Positions 32,743-41,441 of a DNA stretch of 60,383 nt are shown piece by piece. A model generated the notes under the pieces. The model saw only the letters and a list, made by a program, of their open reading frames with translations, was not told the origin of the DNA and did no database searches. Source of the DNA: Flavobacteriaceae bacterium (GTDB lineage Bacteria; Bacteroidota; Bacteroidia; Flavobacteriales; Flavobacteriaceae); assembly GCA_021151665.1 (NCBI GenBank), contig JAGKWW010000014.1, positions 1 to 60,383 on the forward strand, written 5' to 3'. The position numbers and the translations under genes are program-made. Position 1 is the first letter of the stretch. Each line of letters starts with the position of its first letter.

Positions 32743-33738
32743 TTATTTTATAAGAGCAGGCTGTACCCACTTGAAGATATGCGGTTCTTCGGGTATAACA
32801 AGCCTTTCAGAAATTTTTGCCATACGTGCGGGCAGCTTCATCAGGAAGTCGCGGGCTTTTTCGGCTTCGGCGGTAAGGCCGGATATTTTGTCGATCTGCC
32901 ATTTGTCGATCAGTTTTTGCAGGATGTCTACATAATCGGTAGCCGTGTATACACCAAGGCGCTGCGCCGAATCAGAAAACTGCTCAAATGCCTCGCTGAT
33001 TTTCTGGCCCGATTCCCGAAGGAAGTGTGCCGGCATTACGATCTTTTGCTTCATCATGTACTGGAACGCCAGCATCATCTCGCTCGGGTCTACCTGGAAA
33101 ATACGATTAACGAATTCGCTGTAGGCCATGTGGTGGCGCATTTCATCGCCTGCTATGATACGGCACATTTTAGAAAGGTTCTTATCGCCGAATTTCCTCG
33201 CGATCTGCGAAACCCTGTTATGCGAAACATAGGTTGCCAGTTCCTGGAAACTGGTATACACAAAATTCTTATACGGGTCGCGGCCGGTACCAATGTCAAA
33301 ACCATCGTTAATGAGGTGGTGCGTTGTGATTTCTACCTCACGCATATCTACACGCCCCGAAAGGTAAAGGTACTTGTTGAGCACATCGCCATGGCGATTC
33401 TCTTCGCCGGTCCAGAAACGCACCCATTTGCTCCAGCCGTTACCGCCGTCTTCTACCTGGTCTACGCCTTCTACGTCCATAAGCCATGACTCATAGGTAG
33501 GCAGCGCTTCTTCGGTAATAGTATCGCCCACAAGCGTTACCCAGAAATCGTAGGGCAGGTCTTTCGCTATTTCGCGCAGTTCTTTTACTTCTTCAAAAAA
33601 GTTCTCGTTCTGCGAGTTAGGCAGCATATCGGTAGGCTGCCATATATCTTCTACCGGGATAAGGTACTCATCTACAAAGGTGTCTATATCCTTTTCCATC
33701 AGCTTCATTACTTCCAGCCTTACATTGTGTGCCGACAT
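32743..33738 (-). CDS. Acyl-ACP desaturase (stearoyl-ACP delta-9 type)
   Basis: 331 residues, soluble ferritin-like diiron desaturase that introduces a cis double bond in acyl-ACP. The two iron-binding boxes are EENRHGD (from Glu112) and DEMRHH (Asp198-His203). It is the plant-type family (FAB2/DesA) found in Bacteroidota. It is followed upstream, with six bases, by the acyltransferase gene, so the two form a lipid operon linking unsaturation with phospholipid acylation. Confidence 0.93.
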   Translation of the reverse strand: MSAHNVRLEVMKLMEKDIDTFVDEYLIPVEDIWQPTDMLPNSQNENFFEEVKELREIAKDLPYDFWVTLVGDTITEEALPTYESWLMDVEGVDQVEDGGNGWSKWVRFWTGEENRHGDVLNKYLYLSGRVDMREVEITTHHLINDGFDIGTGRDPYKNFVYTSFQELATYVSHNRVSQIARKFGDKNLSKMCRIIAGDEMRHHMAYSEFVNRIFQVDPSEMMLAFQYMMKQKIVMPAHFLRESGQKISEAFEQFSDSAQRLGVYTATDYVDILQKLIDKWQIDKISGLTAEAEKARDFLMKLPARMAKISERLVIPEEPHIFKWVQPALIK

Positions 33739-33744
33739 ATATCT

Positions 33745-34479
33745 TTAATTTTTAATTCCTTGTTTTACTTCTCTTTCTGTTCTTTCCATCACTTCTTCAA
33801 AAGGAATATGCTGTATGGCAAAAGGTTCCTGAATCGTTAATGTGATATGGCTGCCAAGCCCCAGGGGAAATTTCCCGAACTTAAACAGCTTCCATGAATT
33901 GTTTATACTTACAGGCACAATGTATGCCGAAGGTGCAAATTTGCAGAGGATTTTTAGTCCGCTCTCGGCAAAGCGTTTCGGTTCGCCCGTTTTGCTGCGT
34001 GTTCCTTCGGGAAATATTACGGCGGCGCGCTTGTGCTTTTCTATGTACTGCGCCAGTTCTTTAATGGCCGGCAGCGCCTGTTTTGGATCTTTACGGTCAA
34101 TAAGTGCGGCACCGCTTTTCCTCAGGTTGTAAGACACGCTCGGTATGCCTTTGCCAAGTTCTTTCTTGCTGATGAACTTAGGGTGGAATTTTCTAAGGAA
34201 CCAAATGATCGGCGGGATGTCGTTCATGCTCTGGTGGTTGGCCACAATAATGAGCGGAACACCTGTAGGTATCTGTTCCCTGCCTTCAATCGTATAAGTA
34301 GTGCCTAATATATGCGTGCAGCGTACCAGGCCTAAGTTCAGAATGTCGACGCTCTTTTTGTGTGCCTGGTAACCAAAAACATTGTAACATATCCACTGAA
34401 TGGGATGAAAGATCACCAGCAGCAGGAAAAAAACAAGCCAGTATAGTACAGATATGGGATACGAAAGTATCTTCTCCAT
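33745..34479 (-). CDS. plsC: 1-acyl-sn-glycerol-3-phosphate acyltransferase
   Basis: 244 residues. One or two membrane helices at the start (about 10-35), then the acyltransferase motifs NHQSMND (Asn81-Asp87, equivalent of NHxxxxD) and FPEGTRSKTGEPKRF. It makes phosphatidic acid from lysophosphatidic acid at the inner membrane. First gene of the operon with the desaturase. Confidence 0.93.
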   Translation of the reverse strand: MEKILSYPISVLYWLVFFLLLVIFHPIQWICYNVFGYQAHKKSVDILNLGLVRCTHILGTTYTIEGREQIPTGVPLIIVANHQSMNDIPPIIWFLRKFHPKFISKKELGKGIPSVSYNLRKSGAALIDRKDPKQALPAIKELAQYIEKHKRAAVIFPEGTRSKTGEPKRFAESGLKILCKFAPSAYIVPVSINNSWKLFKFGKFPLGLGSHITLTIQEPFAIQHIPFEEVMERTEREVKQGIKN

Positions 34480-34569
34480 GGTGTTATAGAAAAATTCGCG
34501 TAAAAGTAGTGCGTTTTTTCCACAATGTGAAAATTTTTAGTATGCAGGCATAGTTGACGTAGATGCAGC

Positions 34570-34637
34570 CGCGAATATCACGAATTGCACCCTCTTTCTT
34601 AACGAGTAGGATCGTGACAATTAGTGTAGTTCGTGGC
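34570..34637. repeat. Inverted CACGAATT-type repeat in an intergenic region
   Basis: GCCGCGAATATCACGAATTG (34570 region) and GACAATTAGTGTAGTTCGTGGC (34616 region) are imperfect reverse complements, separated by about 30 bases. Similar GCGAATTACACGAATT strings are commonly dispersed in flavobacterial intergenic DNA. The rest of the 34480-34695 gap holds nothing else recognised except the terminator at its end. Confidence 0.5.
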
Positions 34638-34646
34638 AAAAGTGAT

Positions 34647-34675
34647 AAAAAAACCACGCGAATGGCGTGGTTTAT
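34647..34675 (-). terminator. Terminator after the bacilliredoxin gene
   Basis: Minus strand: AACCACGC-CATTC-GCGTGGTT followed by T residues, 21 bases after the stop. Confidence 0.88.
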
Positions 34676-34695
34676 GTTTTAGTCAGGGAAGCTGC

Positions 34696-35106
34696 TTAGC
34701 AGAATTCCTGGTAAGCGTCCTGTAGGTTCTCTGCGATCATTTCTGCAGGGCGGCCTTCAATATGGTGGCGCTCCAGCATGTGTACCAGCTCACCATCTTT
34801 AAACAAAGCCATGCTTGGCGATGACGGAGGGAAAGGGAACATCATTTCACGGGCAGCGTCTACGGCATCTTTATCAACACCGGCAAAAACCGTGATAAGG
34901 CTGTCAGGCTTCTTTTCGCCGGTAAGGCTCATTTTAGCGCCCGGGCGTGCATTGCGTGCCGCACATCCGCACACAGAGTTTACTACTACAAGGGTAGTGC
35001 CTTTGGCCGAAAGCGCGTCTTTTACCTCGCCGGCCGTATGTAGTTCTTTAAAACCGGCGTCGGCCAGTTCGGCGCGCATTGGCTTTACAAGTTCTTCTGG
35101 ATACAT
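34696..35106 (-). CDS. Bacilliredoxin, BrxA/BrxB family
   Basis: 136 residues, thioredoxin-fold. The active site is Cys46-Gly47-Cys48 in VVNSVCGCAARNARPG, the CGC motif of the YphP/YqiW family that removes bacillithiol (or related thiols) from oxidised proteins; C-terminal MLERHHIEGRPAEMI is also typical. It is common in Bacteroidota, which often make bacillithiol. It has its own promoter and terminator. Confidence 0.92.
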   Translation of the reverse strand: MYPEELVKPMRAELADAGFKELHTAGEVKDALSAKGTTLVVVNSVCGCAARNARPGAKMSLTGEKKPDSLITVFAGVDKDAVDAAREMMFPFPPSSPSMALFKDGELVHMLERHHIEGRPAEMIAENLQDAYQEFC

Positions 35107-35130
35107 AGCTAAACAAATTAATAGTTACGG

Positions 35131-35138
35131 CAAAGGTA
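35131..35138 (-). promoter_or_regulatory. -7 box for the bacilliredoxin gene
   Basis: TACCTTTG on the minus strand, 25 bases before the ATG at 35106. Confidence 0.55.
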
Positions 35139-35178
35139 ATCAAAAATCATGCAGCAGCTATAATTGTAATTAAAATTG

Positions 35179-36324
35179 TTACAGATGAAAGAGGCGTCGC
35201 ATAACCGCTTTGATAAAGGGCGCTTTCGGGCATTTCAGGATCACTTTCAGGTCTTCCGCTACTGTGGTCTCCTCATCAAGGAACCGGAAAACCAGCGCTG
35301 CATCGCCATCACGAAACATCGAGGCAAAGATTTTGCCGCCCAACACATTACGTTTATATAGAATGTCCAGCAACAGCAGATCGTAAAACCAAAAGCGGTT
35401 TTTGCGGTGGAATTTCTTCAGGTCGGCTTCCCGTTGCAGGAAATCCGTCAGCCTCGCTGAAAGTTTGTCTGCATTGCGGAACGTGTATCCCGTGCTGGCT
35501 TTTGTCCACCCCCCGGCCGAGCCGATGTTCAGGATGTTGGAAGTATTGTTTTTCCAGAACGGGTAGGAGGTCATCGGGATGCTTCCGCTTTCGGTATCGA
35601 TGAGTTCAAATTTACCCGCGCCTTTATCCAGAAGATAATCCTTTATGGCATCCACATATTCCTGTTTCGGCAGTAGCTTTTCAGAGAATAGCGTGTACTC
35701 GACAATTGCCTCGCGTTCATCAAAAGGCAGGACATACATAAAACGCGTATTGCCCTTTTGCTCTACGGAGAAATCCATAAAGGTGGGCACTCCCGGACTA
35801 AATACCCGATGTTCTGTCTTCACGTGCCACCCGATAAAATGCTGCTGTAACACGGGGTATCTGGTTTGCGAGGCAGGTATTTCCGGATGATAGATGCTGT
35901 TAAAAAGCTTGTTGCAGGTAAAGGTGTCAGTATCGGTAACCACGCTCACACGTTCTTTCTGGTCCTGAAACGAGACGACCCTTTTCTGTGCAAACGCAAT
36001 ATTGGGATGTCTTTGAAGTTCGGCTAAAACAAACCTGTAAAAGTCGATTCCGCGAACCATGTGGTATTTGTAATTGCCAAAGTCCAGTTCACGACTAAAA
36101 CTATCGGCTGCAAATGTCGCTGTTTTCCATTCACGAAAAGTGATGCCGTCCCAGTCGGTAAGCCGGTCTGCCCAAAAGCACCAAGTACGGTCATTTGTGT
36201 TTTTTGGAGAAGGGTCGATTAAAAGGATAGATTTTTCACCGAAATTTCCGCTTACCGCCATCCTGTAAACAACCATCAGGGAAGCAAGGCCGGCCCCTGC
36301 AAAAATGTAATCGTAATGCTTCAT
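35179..36324 (-). CDS. crtY: Lycopene beta-cyclase
   Basis: 381-residue FAD/NAD(P)-dependent cyclase that forms the beta-ionone rings of beta-carotene and hence zeaxanthin. N-terminal dinucleotide motif YIFAGAGLASLMVVYRM, then NTNDRTWCFW, and a central FMDFSVEQ with IGSAGGWTKASTGYTF are typical of CrtY. No other carotenoid gene lies in the window, so crtY is apart from the usual crt cluster. A -7 box ends about 6 bases before the ATG, suggesting a very short leader. Confidence 0.92.
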   Translation of the reverse strand: MKHYDYIFAGAGLASLMVVYRMAVSGNFGEKSILLIDPSPKNTNDRTWCFWADRLTDWDGITFREWKTATFAADSFSRELDFGNYKYHMVRGIDFYRFVLAELQRHPNIAFAQKRVVSFQDQKERVSVVTDTDTFTCNKLFNSIYHPEIPASQTRYPVLQQHFIGWHVKTEHRVFSPGVPTFMDFSVEQKGNTRFMYVLPFDEREAIVEYTLFSEKLLPKQEYVDAIKDYLLDKGAGKFELIDTESGSIPMTSYPFWKNNTSNILNIGSAGGWTKASTGYTFRNADKLSARLTDFLQREADLKKFHRKNRFWFYDLLLLDILYKRNVLGGKIFASMFRDGDAALVFRFLDEETTVAEDLKVILKCPKAPFIKAVMRRLFHL

Positions 36325-36329
36325 CTCTT

Positions 36330-36337
36330 CAAAATTA
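36330..36337 (-). promoter_or_regulatory. -7 box for crtY
   Basis: TAATTTTG on the minus strand, ending only five bases before the crtY ATG, so a transcript from it would be nearly leaderless. Confidence 0.45.
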
Positions 36338-36368
36338 CGTATTTATAATAACTTTAGTAGTCTTAGTA

Positions 36369-36384
36369 TTTAGGCGTGCCTAAA
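36369..36384. promoter_or_regulatory. Palindromic operator of the DtxR-family regulator
   Basis: TTTAGGC-GT-GCCTAAA, two perfect 7-base arms, directly upstream of the -7 box TATATTTG at 36393 and 35 bases before the regulator start. It has the form of DtxR/MntR-family boxes and overlaps the promoter, which fits metal-dependent autorepression. Confidence 0.7.
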
Positions 36385-36392
36385 AATTTGTT

Positions 36393-36400
36393 TATATTTG
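36393..36400 (+). promoter_or_regulatory. -7 box for the DtxR regulator and Nramp operon
   Basis: TATATTTG, matching TAnnTTTG, 18 bases before the ATG at 36419, with the operator just upstream. Confidence 0.65.
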
Positions 36401-36418
36401 TGTGTAATTGTGTTTTAA

Positions 36419-37072
36419 ATGACGTATTCTGAGGAGAATTATCTCAAGATTATCTACCATCTGTCCATAGGCGCAGCCAAGGGTGTTACTACCAACGCCA
36501 TAGCGGGTGCCATGGAGAGCAAGCCGTCTTCTGTTACCGATATGATCCAGAAGCTGGCCGATAAGGGCCTGGTCGAATATAAAAAATACCAGGGCGTAAT
36601 GCTTACTGAACAAGGGCGCTTCATGGCGCTGATGATTGTGCGCAAGCACAGGCTGTGGGAAGTGTTCCTCCGTGAAAAGCTCGACTTTTCTTGGGATGAA
36701 GTGCATGACGTGGCCGAGCAGCTTGAGCATATCAAAAGCGAAAAGCTTACGGATAAGCTTGAGGAGTTCCTGGGGTACCCGACTGCCGATCCTCACGGCG
36801 ACCCAATTCCGGACCGCGAAGGGAATATTAAGAAGATAGAGAAACAAGTACTAAGCGATATGACTGTGGGTAGCAAAGGTATCTGCGTGGGCGTAAAAGA
36901 TAGCTCCTCGGCGTTTTTGCAATACCTCGATAAGCAGCAGATCGCTTTAGGTTCCGCCATTGCCGTTACCGCACGCGAAGATTTTGACCAGTCGCTTACC
37001 CTGAACGTAAACGGCAAGCCCGTGAACGTTTCCAATAAAATTGCGTCCAATCTTTACGTAAAGCCTGTTTAG
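36419..37072 (+). CDS. DtxR-family metal-dependent repressor (MntR/IdeR-like)
   Basis: 217 residues: winged-helix DNA-binding domain (about 1-65; TNAIAGAMESKPSSVTDMIQ), metal-binding dimerisation domain (about 66-140, with RKHRLWEVFLREKLDFSWDE, then HDVAEQLEHI and DPHGDPIP) and a C-terminal FeoA/SH3-like domain. It senses Mn2+ or Fe2+. The downstream Nramp gene begins one base after its stop, and a perfect palindrome sits in its promoter, so it probably represses its own operon when metal is high. MntR versus iron sensor cannot be settled from sequence alone. Confidence 0.92.
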   Translation: MTYSEENYLKIIYHLSIGAAKGVTTNAIAGAMESKPSSVTDMIQKLADKGLVEYKKYQGVMLTEQGRFMALMIVRKHRLWEVFLREKLDFSWDEVHDVAEQLEHIKSEKLTDKLEEFLGYPTADPHGDPIPDREGNIKKIEKQVLSDMTVGSKGICVGVKDSSSAFLQYLDKQQIALGSAIAVTAREDFDQSLTLNVNGKPVNVSNKIASNLYVKPV

Positions 37073-37073
37073 C

Positions 37074-38957
37074 ATGGAGAGCCACAACAGCCATTCGCTG
37101 GAAGAAGTACATGAGTCGGTTGCCATACGGCAGGACACTTCGCTATGGAAACGCCTCGTTGCCTTCTTTGGCCCCGCCTACATGATCAGCGTAGGCTACA
37201 TGGACCCCGGCAACTGGGCCACCGATATTGCCGGTGGAAGCCAGTTTGGCTACAGGCTGCTGTGGGTACTGCTGATGAGCAACATTATGGCGCTGCTGCT
37301 GCAATCGCTGAGTGCGCGCCTGGGCATTGTAAGCCGCCGCGACCTGGCGCAGGCCTCGCGTGAAACGTATCCTAAAGGCGTCAACTACATTTTATATGGC
37401 TTTGCCGAAATTGCGATTGCCGCGTGCGACCTGGCTGAAGTATTAGGTATGGCAATCGGGCTTAAGTTACTCTTCGGGCTGCCGCTCTTGTGGGGTGTTG
37501 GGATTACCATGCTCGACACCTTCCTGCTGCTGTTCCTGATGAACAAAGGCATCCGGAAAATGGAAGCGTTCATCATCGGGCTTATCGCCGTTATAGGCCT
37601 TTCGTTCCTGGCACAGATTTTCTTCGCCAAGCCCGATATCGCCGAAGTGGCTACCGGGCTTATTCCGTCGCTGCCCAACACTGCTGCGCTATATATTGCA
37701 ATAAGTATTATTGGAGCAACGGTAATGCCGCACAACCTGTATCTGCATTCGTCCCTCGTCCAAACCCGGAAATTCGACCGGACTGCGAAAGGCATTAAGC
37801 AGGCGATCAAATATAATTTTGTCGATTCGGTAATTGCGCTGAACCTGGCATTTTTTGTCAACGCTGCGATATTAGTGCTTGCGGGTGCAACCTTCTTTGC
37901 CAACGGGCACCACGACATCGCCGATATACAAGACGCCCACAAACTTCTCGAACCCATGTTGGGCAGTGCGGCGGCAACCCTGTTTGCGTTAGCGCTTATT
38001 GCCGCCGGGCAAAGCTCTACCATTACCGGAACACTCGCCGGGCAAATTGTGATGGAGGGCTACCTGAGCCTGCGTATACAGCCGTGGGTACGCCGCATCA
38101 TCACACGCCTTCTGGCCATACTGCCGGCGGTATTTACTATTTTATATTTTGGTGAAGATGCTACCGGCAGCCTGCTCGTTTTCAGCCAGGTGGTGCTCAG
38201 CCTGCAGTTGGGATTCGCCATCATCCCGCTTATCCATTTTGTGAGCGACAATAACAAGATGAAGGGCTTTGCCATTGGCACCATCACGAAAATCGCTTCC
38301 TGGCTTATTGCTGCGGTAATTGTCTCACTAAATGGTAAACTGATATGGGACGAAATTTCCGGTTGGGTTGCCGATGCCGAAGAACCGGTTTACATCTGGA
38401 TATTTGTGGTGCCCATTGCAATTGGTGCAGGTCTTTTATTGCTTTATATTATCATTGAACCTTTTGTGCAACGGAAGCGCCGCGAAGCAAAGCTTGGCCC
38501 GCACCTGAATCCGTCCGCTATAATGGAGTTGCCCGAGCGTACAGTATATCGCAACATTGCCGTCGCGCTTGATTTTTCAGGAACGGATTCGAAAAGTATT
38601 TCAAGTGCATTACAGATGGGTGGCACCGAGGCAAAGTACACATTCATACATATCGTTGAAACGGTTGGGGCATTGGTACACGGCAGCCAGGCAGAAGATT
38701 ATGAATCGCAAAGTGATCAGGAATACCTTGAGCAATACAAGCAAAACCTTGAGGAAAGGGGGTATACTGTTAATATCCGCCTAAGCTTCGGCAGCCCAAA
38801 AGAGCAGATTCCGGCGATTGTAAATGAAGGTACTTTTGATATCCTGATAATGGGTGCGCACGGGCATAACCTGCTCAAGGATATTGTATTGGGAACCACT
38901 GTAAACAGCGTACGCCACAAAATAAGCATTCCCCTATTGATTGTTAAAGGAAAGTAG
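37074..38957 (+). CDS. mntH: Nramp divalent metal transporter fused to a universal stress protein domain
   Basis: 627 residues. Residues about 25-470 form an Nramp transporter: VGYMDPGNWATDIAGG holds the DPGN metal motif (Asp44-Asn47) and MPHNLYLHSS the second metal-contact site (from Met218). After a basic linker, residues about 488-627 form a UspA domain with the nucleotide-binding GAHGHNLLKDIVLG motif near 592. Most MntH proteins stop near 420 residues. It imports Mn2+ or Fe2+ by proton symport; the Usp part may sense nucleotide or stress state on the cytosolic side. Same operon as the DtxR repressor. Confidence 0.93.
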   Translation: MESHNSHSLEEVHESVAIRQDTSLWKRLVAFFGPAYMISVGYMDPGNWATDIAGGSQFGYRLLWVLLMSNIMALLLQSLSARLGIVSRRDLAQASRETYPKGVNYILYGFAEIAIAACDLAEVLGMAIGLKLLFGLPLLWGVGITMLDTFLLLFLMNKGIRKMEAFIIGLIAVIGLSFLAQIFFAKPDIAEVATGLIPSLPNTAALYIAISIIGATVMPHNLYLHSSLVQTRKFDRTAKGIKQAIKYNFVDSVIALNLAFFVNAAILVLAGATFFANGHHDIADIQDAHKLLEPMLGSAAATLFALALIAAGQSSTITGTLAGQIVMEGYLSLRIQPWVRRIITRLLAILPAVFTILYFGEDATGSLLVFSQVVLSLQLGFAIIPLIHFVSDNNKMKGFAIGTITKIASWLIAAVIVSLNGKLIWDEISGWVADAEEPVYIWIFVVPIAIGAGLLLLYIIIEPFVQRKRREAKLGPHLNPSAIMELPERTVYRNIAVALDFSGTDSKSISSALQMGGTEAKYTFIHIVETVGALVHGSQAEDYESQSDQEYLEQYKQNLEERGYTVNIRLSFGSPKEQIPAIVNEGTFDILIMGAHGHNLLKDIVLGTTVNSVRHKISIPLLIVKGK

Positions 38958-38960
38958 GAA

Positions 38961-39086
38961 TTAACCGCACTTGCAGTCGTCACCGCCACAGCCATGTTTT
39001 TTCTTCTTTTTGAAAAAGAATTTTTTCACGAGGAAAACAGCCGCCGCTGTAACCAGTATATATACGATGATTTCCTGTATGTCCAT
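38961..39086 (-). CDS. FeoB-associated Cys-rich membrane protein
   Basis: 41 residues. One N-terminal membrane helix (about 5-21), a very basic stretch (KKFFFKKKKK) and a Cys-rich tail GCGGDDCKCG. This matches the FeoB-associated family of tiny proteins encoded after feoB, and here it begins four bases after the feoB stop. It may hand over Fe2+ or modulate FeoB; the function is not established. Confidence 0.85.
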   Translation of the reverse strand: MDIQEIIVYILVTAAAVFLVKKFFFKKKKKHGCGGDDCKCG

Positions 39087-39090
39087 AGAA

Positions 39091-41193
39091 TTACTTTAGC
39101 AATTGGTATGCCACCAATGACACAAGATAGGCGAATCCGCTCATGAAAACAAGCTGTATGGCAGGCCATTTCCAGGAATTGGTTTCTTTCTTGATGATGG
39201 CGAGCGTACTGATGCACTGCATTGCAAAGGCATAGAACAACAACAGTGATATACCGGTGGCAAAGTTAAAAACCTTTTTGCCCGTTTCAGGATCTACTTC
39301 AGCCGTCATACGCTGCTTGATGGTAGCTTCATCATCGCTGCTTCCAATATTGTAGATGGTGGCAAGCGTTCCTACGAATACCTCGCGCGCAGCAAAAGAC
39401 GATACAATCGCTACGCCTATCTTCCAGTCATAACCCAAAGGGCGTATCACAGGTTCTATCTTTCGGCCCATGATACCGATGTAAGAATTCTCCAGCTGGT
39501 AGGCTGCCACCTGGTCTTTAAGCTGATCGGGTGAAACGGCCACGTTATGCGGTTGCGATGCTACGATCTGCTCTGCGTTGCCAAAGGTGCTGCCGGGGCC
39601 ATGCGACCCAAGGAACCAGATAATGATGGAGAGGGCAAGGATGATCTTTCCGGCGCCGAATACAAAGGCCTTTGTTTTTTCTAATACCGTAATGCCTACA
39701 TTCTTAGCCAGTGGCAGCTTGTAGTTGGGCATCTCGGCAACAAAGAAAGTTTTATGTTTTGTCTTAAGTATTTTGTTGAGGATATAAGCCGCAAGGATGG
39801 CCCCGCCAAAGCCAAGCAGGTAAAGCAGCATAAGCGTGAGCCCCTGCAGGTTAAATATGCCCAGCAATTTTCGGTCAGGGATAATAAGTGATATCAGGAT
39901 GGCATATACCGGTAGCCTGGCTGAGCAGGTTGTAAATGGCGTAACCAGCATTGTGATAAGCCTTTCGCGCCAGTTCTCAATATTCCGGGCCGCCATGATC
40001 GCCGGGATGGCGCAGGCTGTGCCCGAGATAAGTGGTACCACGCTTTTTCCGCTAAGGCCGAAGCGCTTCATGATTCGGTCCATGAGGAAAACTACGCGGC
40101 TCATGTAGCCGCTTTCTTCCAGCACCGAGATGAACAGGAACAGGAAGGCAATTTGCGGGATGAATATTAATATACCACCAATACCGGGGATGATGCCCTG
40201 CGCGATAAGCTCGGTAAGCTTGCCGGGTGGCAAGTGTTCTGAGGCGTAATTTCCTAACCATGCAAAACCTTCATCGATCATATCCATTGGCACGCTCGAC
40301 CACGAAAAGATCGACTGGAAGATGGCCATTAAGATGCCGAAAAAGATCACATAACCAAATATTTTATGCGTAAGCACCCTGTCCAGTTTGGCACGTATGT
40401 CATTTGCTTTTGCGGTATCTATGTACAGCCCGAGTTTTAGTACATCATTAATGAACTGGTATCGCTTGATGGTTTCTTTCTGCTGCAGCCGCTTTAACTC
40501 GGAGTGGGATTTGGTAAACGAGGGGTTCTCCAGCTCGTTGCGCTCCAGCCGGCCGAAATTTACGTCCTGCGTAATCACGAGCCAGAGCTTGTATAAAAGC
40601 TGGTTCGGGAATGCCTTACGCAGGCGGTCAAAATAATCGGGGTCTATTTCAGATGCGTTAAGGCACGGCTCGGTTGACAGGCTCTCGTAATTAATGATAA
40701 GCTCTTTTAGCTTGTCGATCCCGATTCCTTTTCGTGAGCTTACCAGTGCAATTTTAGTACGCAGCCTTTCTTCAAGGTACGGAATGTCCAGCGTAATGCC
40801 GCGCTTTTCCATCCGGTCGGCCATATTGATGACGAGGATGGTAGGGATCTCAAGGTCTTTTATCTGGGTAAAAAGAAGCAGGTTCCGTTTCAGGTTCTCA
40901 ACATCGGTTACCACAACAGCAACATCGGGAAAATCACGATCGTTACGGTTCAGCAGCAGCTCTATTACCACATTCTCATCCATAGAGCTGGCGTTGAGGC
41001 TGTAGGTGCCCGGAAGGTCTACAATAGTACCCTTGATATTTTCGGGAAGTTTTACTGAACCCTCTTTGCGCTCTACCGTAATGCCCGGATAATTGCCTAC
41101 CTGCTGGTTGAGCCCCGTAAGCTGATTGAATACCGAGGTCTTACCGGTATTAGGGTTACCTATAAGGGAAATTTTTATAGTACGGACAGCCAT
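39091..41193 (-). CDS. feoB: Ferrous iron transporter FeoB
   Basis: 700 residues. N-terminal G-protein domain with G1 GNPNTGKTS (12-20), G3 DLPGTYSL, G4 NMAD and G5 VSSRKGIG, a GDI helical part, then a membrane domain with two Gate regions (SVVPLISGTACAIPAIMAAR, TPFTTCSARLPVYAIL). GTP-dependent uptake of Fe2+ across the inner membrane. It is preceded by feoA (four bases) and followed by the small Cys-rich protein gene in one operon, converging with the Nramp operon. Confidence 0.97.
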   Translation of the reverse strand: MAVRTIKISLIGNPNTGKTSVFNQLTGLNQQVGNYPGITVERKEGSVKLPENIKGTIVDLPGTYSLNASSMDENVVIELLLNRNDRDFPDVAVVVTDVENLKRNLLLFTQIKDLEIPTILVINMADRMEKRGITLDIPYLEERLRTKIALVSSRKGIGIDKLKELIINYESLSTEPCLNASEIDPDYFDRLRKAFPNQLLYKLWLVITQDVNFGRLERNELENPSFTKSHSELKRLQQKETIKRYQFINDVLKLGLYIDTAKANDIRAKLDRVLTHKIFGYVIFFGILMAIFQSIFSWSSVPMDMIDEGFAWLGNYASEHLPPGKLTELIAQGIIPGIGGILIFIPQIAFLFLFISVLEESGYMSRVVFLMDRIMKRFGLSGKSVVPLISGTACAIPAIMAARNIENWRERLITMLVTPFTTCSARLPVYAILISLIIPDRKLLGIFNLQGLTLMLLYLLGFGGAILAAYILNKILKTKHKTFFVAEMPNYKLPLAKNVGITVLEKTKAFVFGAGKIILALSIIIWFLGSHGPGSTFGNAEQIVASQPHNVAVSPDQLKDQVAAYQLENSYIGIMGRKIEPVIRPLGYDWKIGVAIVSSFAAREVFVGTLATIYNIGSSDDEATIKQRMTAEVDPETGKKVFNFATGISLLLFYAFAMQCISTLAIIKKETNSWKWPAIQLVFMSGFAYLVSLVAYQLLK

Positions 41194-41197
41194 TAAA

Positions 41198-41431
41198 CTA
41201 TGTCATTAGCAGCTCAACATCAATCTCAGCGGCGGTCTCTTTCCTTATGGCTACGTGGCTGTCACTAACGTTGATATAAATAGGGTCGCCCAAAGGAGCC
41301 ACCTGCAAAAGCTCTACCACGCTGCCGGGAAGGCACCCCATCTCCAGCAGTTTGAGAGGGATAGCATCCACGTCAAACCCTGTGATTACGGCTTTCTGGC
41401 CTTTGCACATTGTAGCGAGTGTGGTTTTCAA
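41198..41431 (-). CDS. feoA: FeoA protein
   Basis: 77-residue SH3-like cytosolic partner of FeoB: GQKAVITGFDVDAIPLKLLE, GCLPGSVVELLQVAPLGDPI, NVSDSHVAIRKETA. TTG at 41431 gives the usual family length; the next in-frame ATG (41410) would cut the first strand. Operon order feoA-feoB-small protein. Its leader carries an element shared with the AraC promoter region of the heme block. Confidence 0.94.
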   Translation of the reverse strand: MKTTLATMCKGQKAVITGFDVDAIPLKLLEMGCLPGSVVELLQVAPLGDPIYINVSDSHVAIRKETAAEIDVELLMT

Positions 41432-41441
41432 AGCGTTTGCG

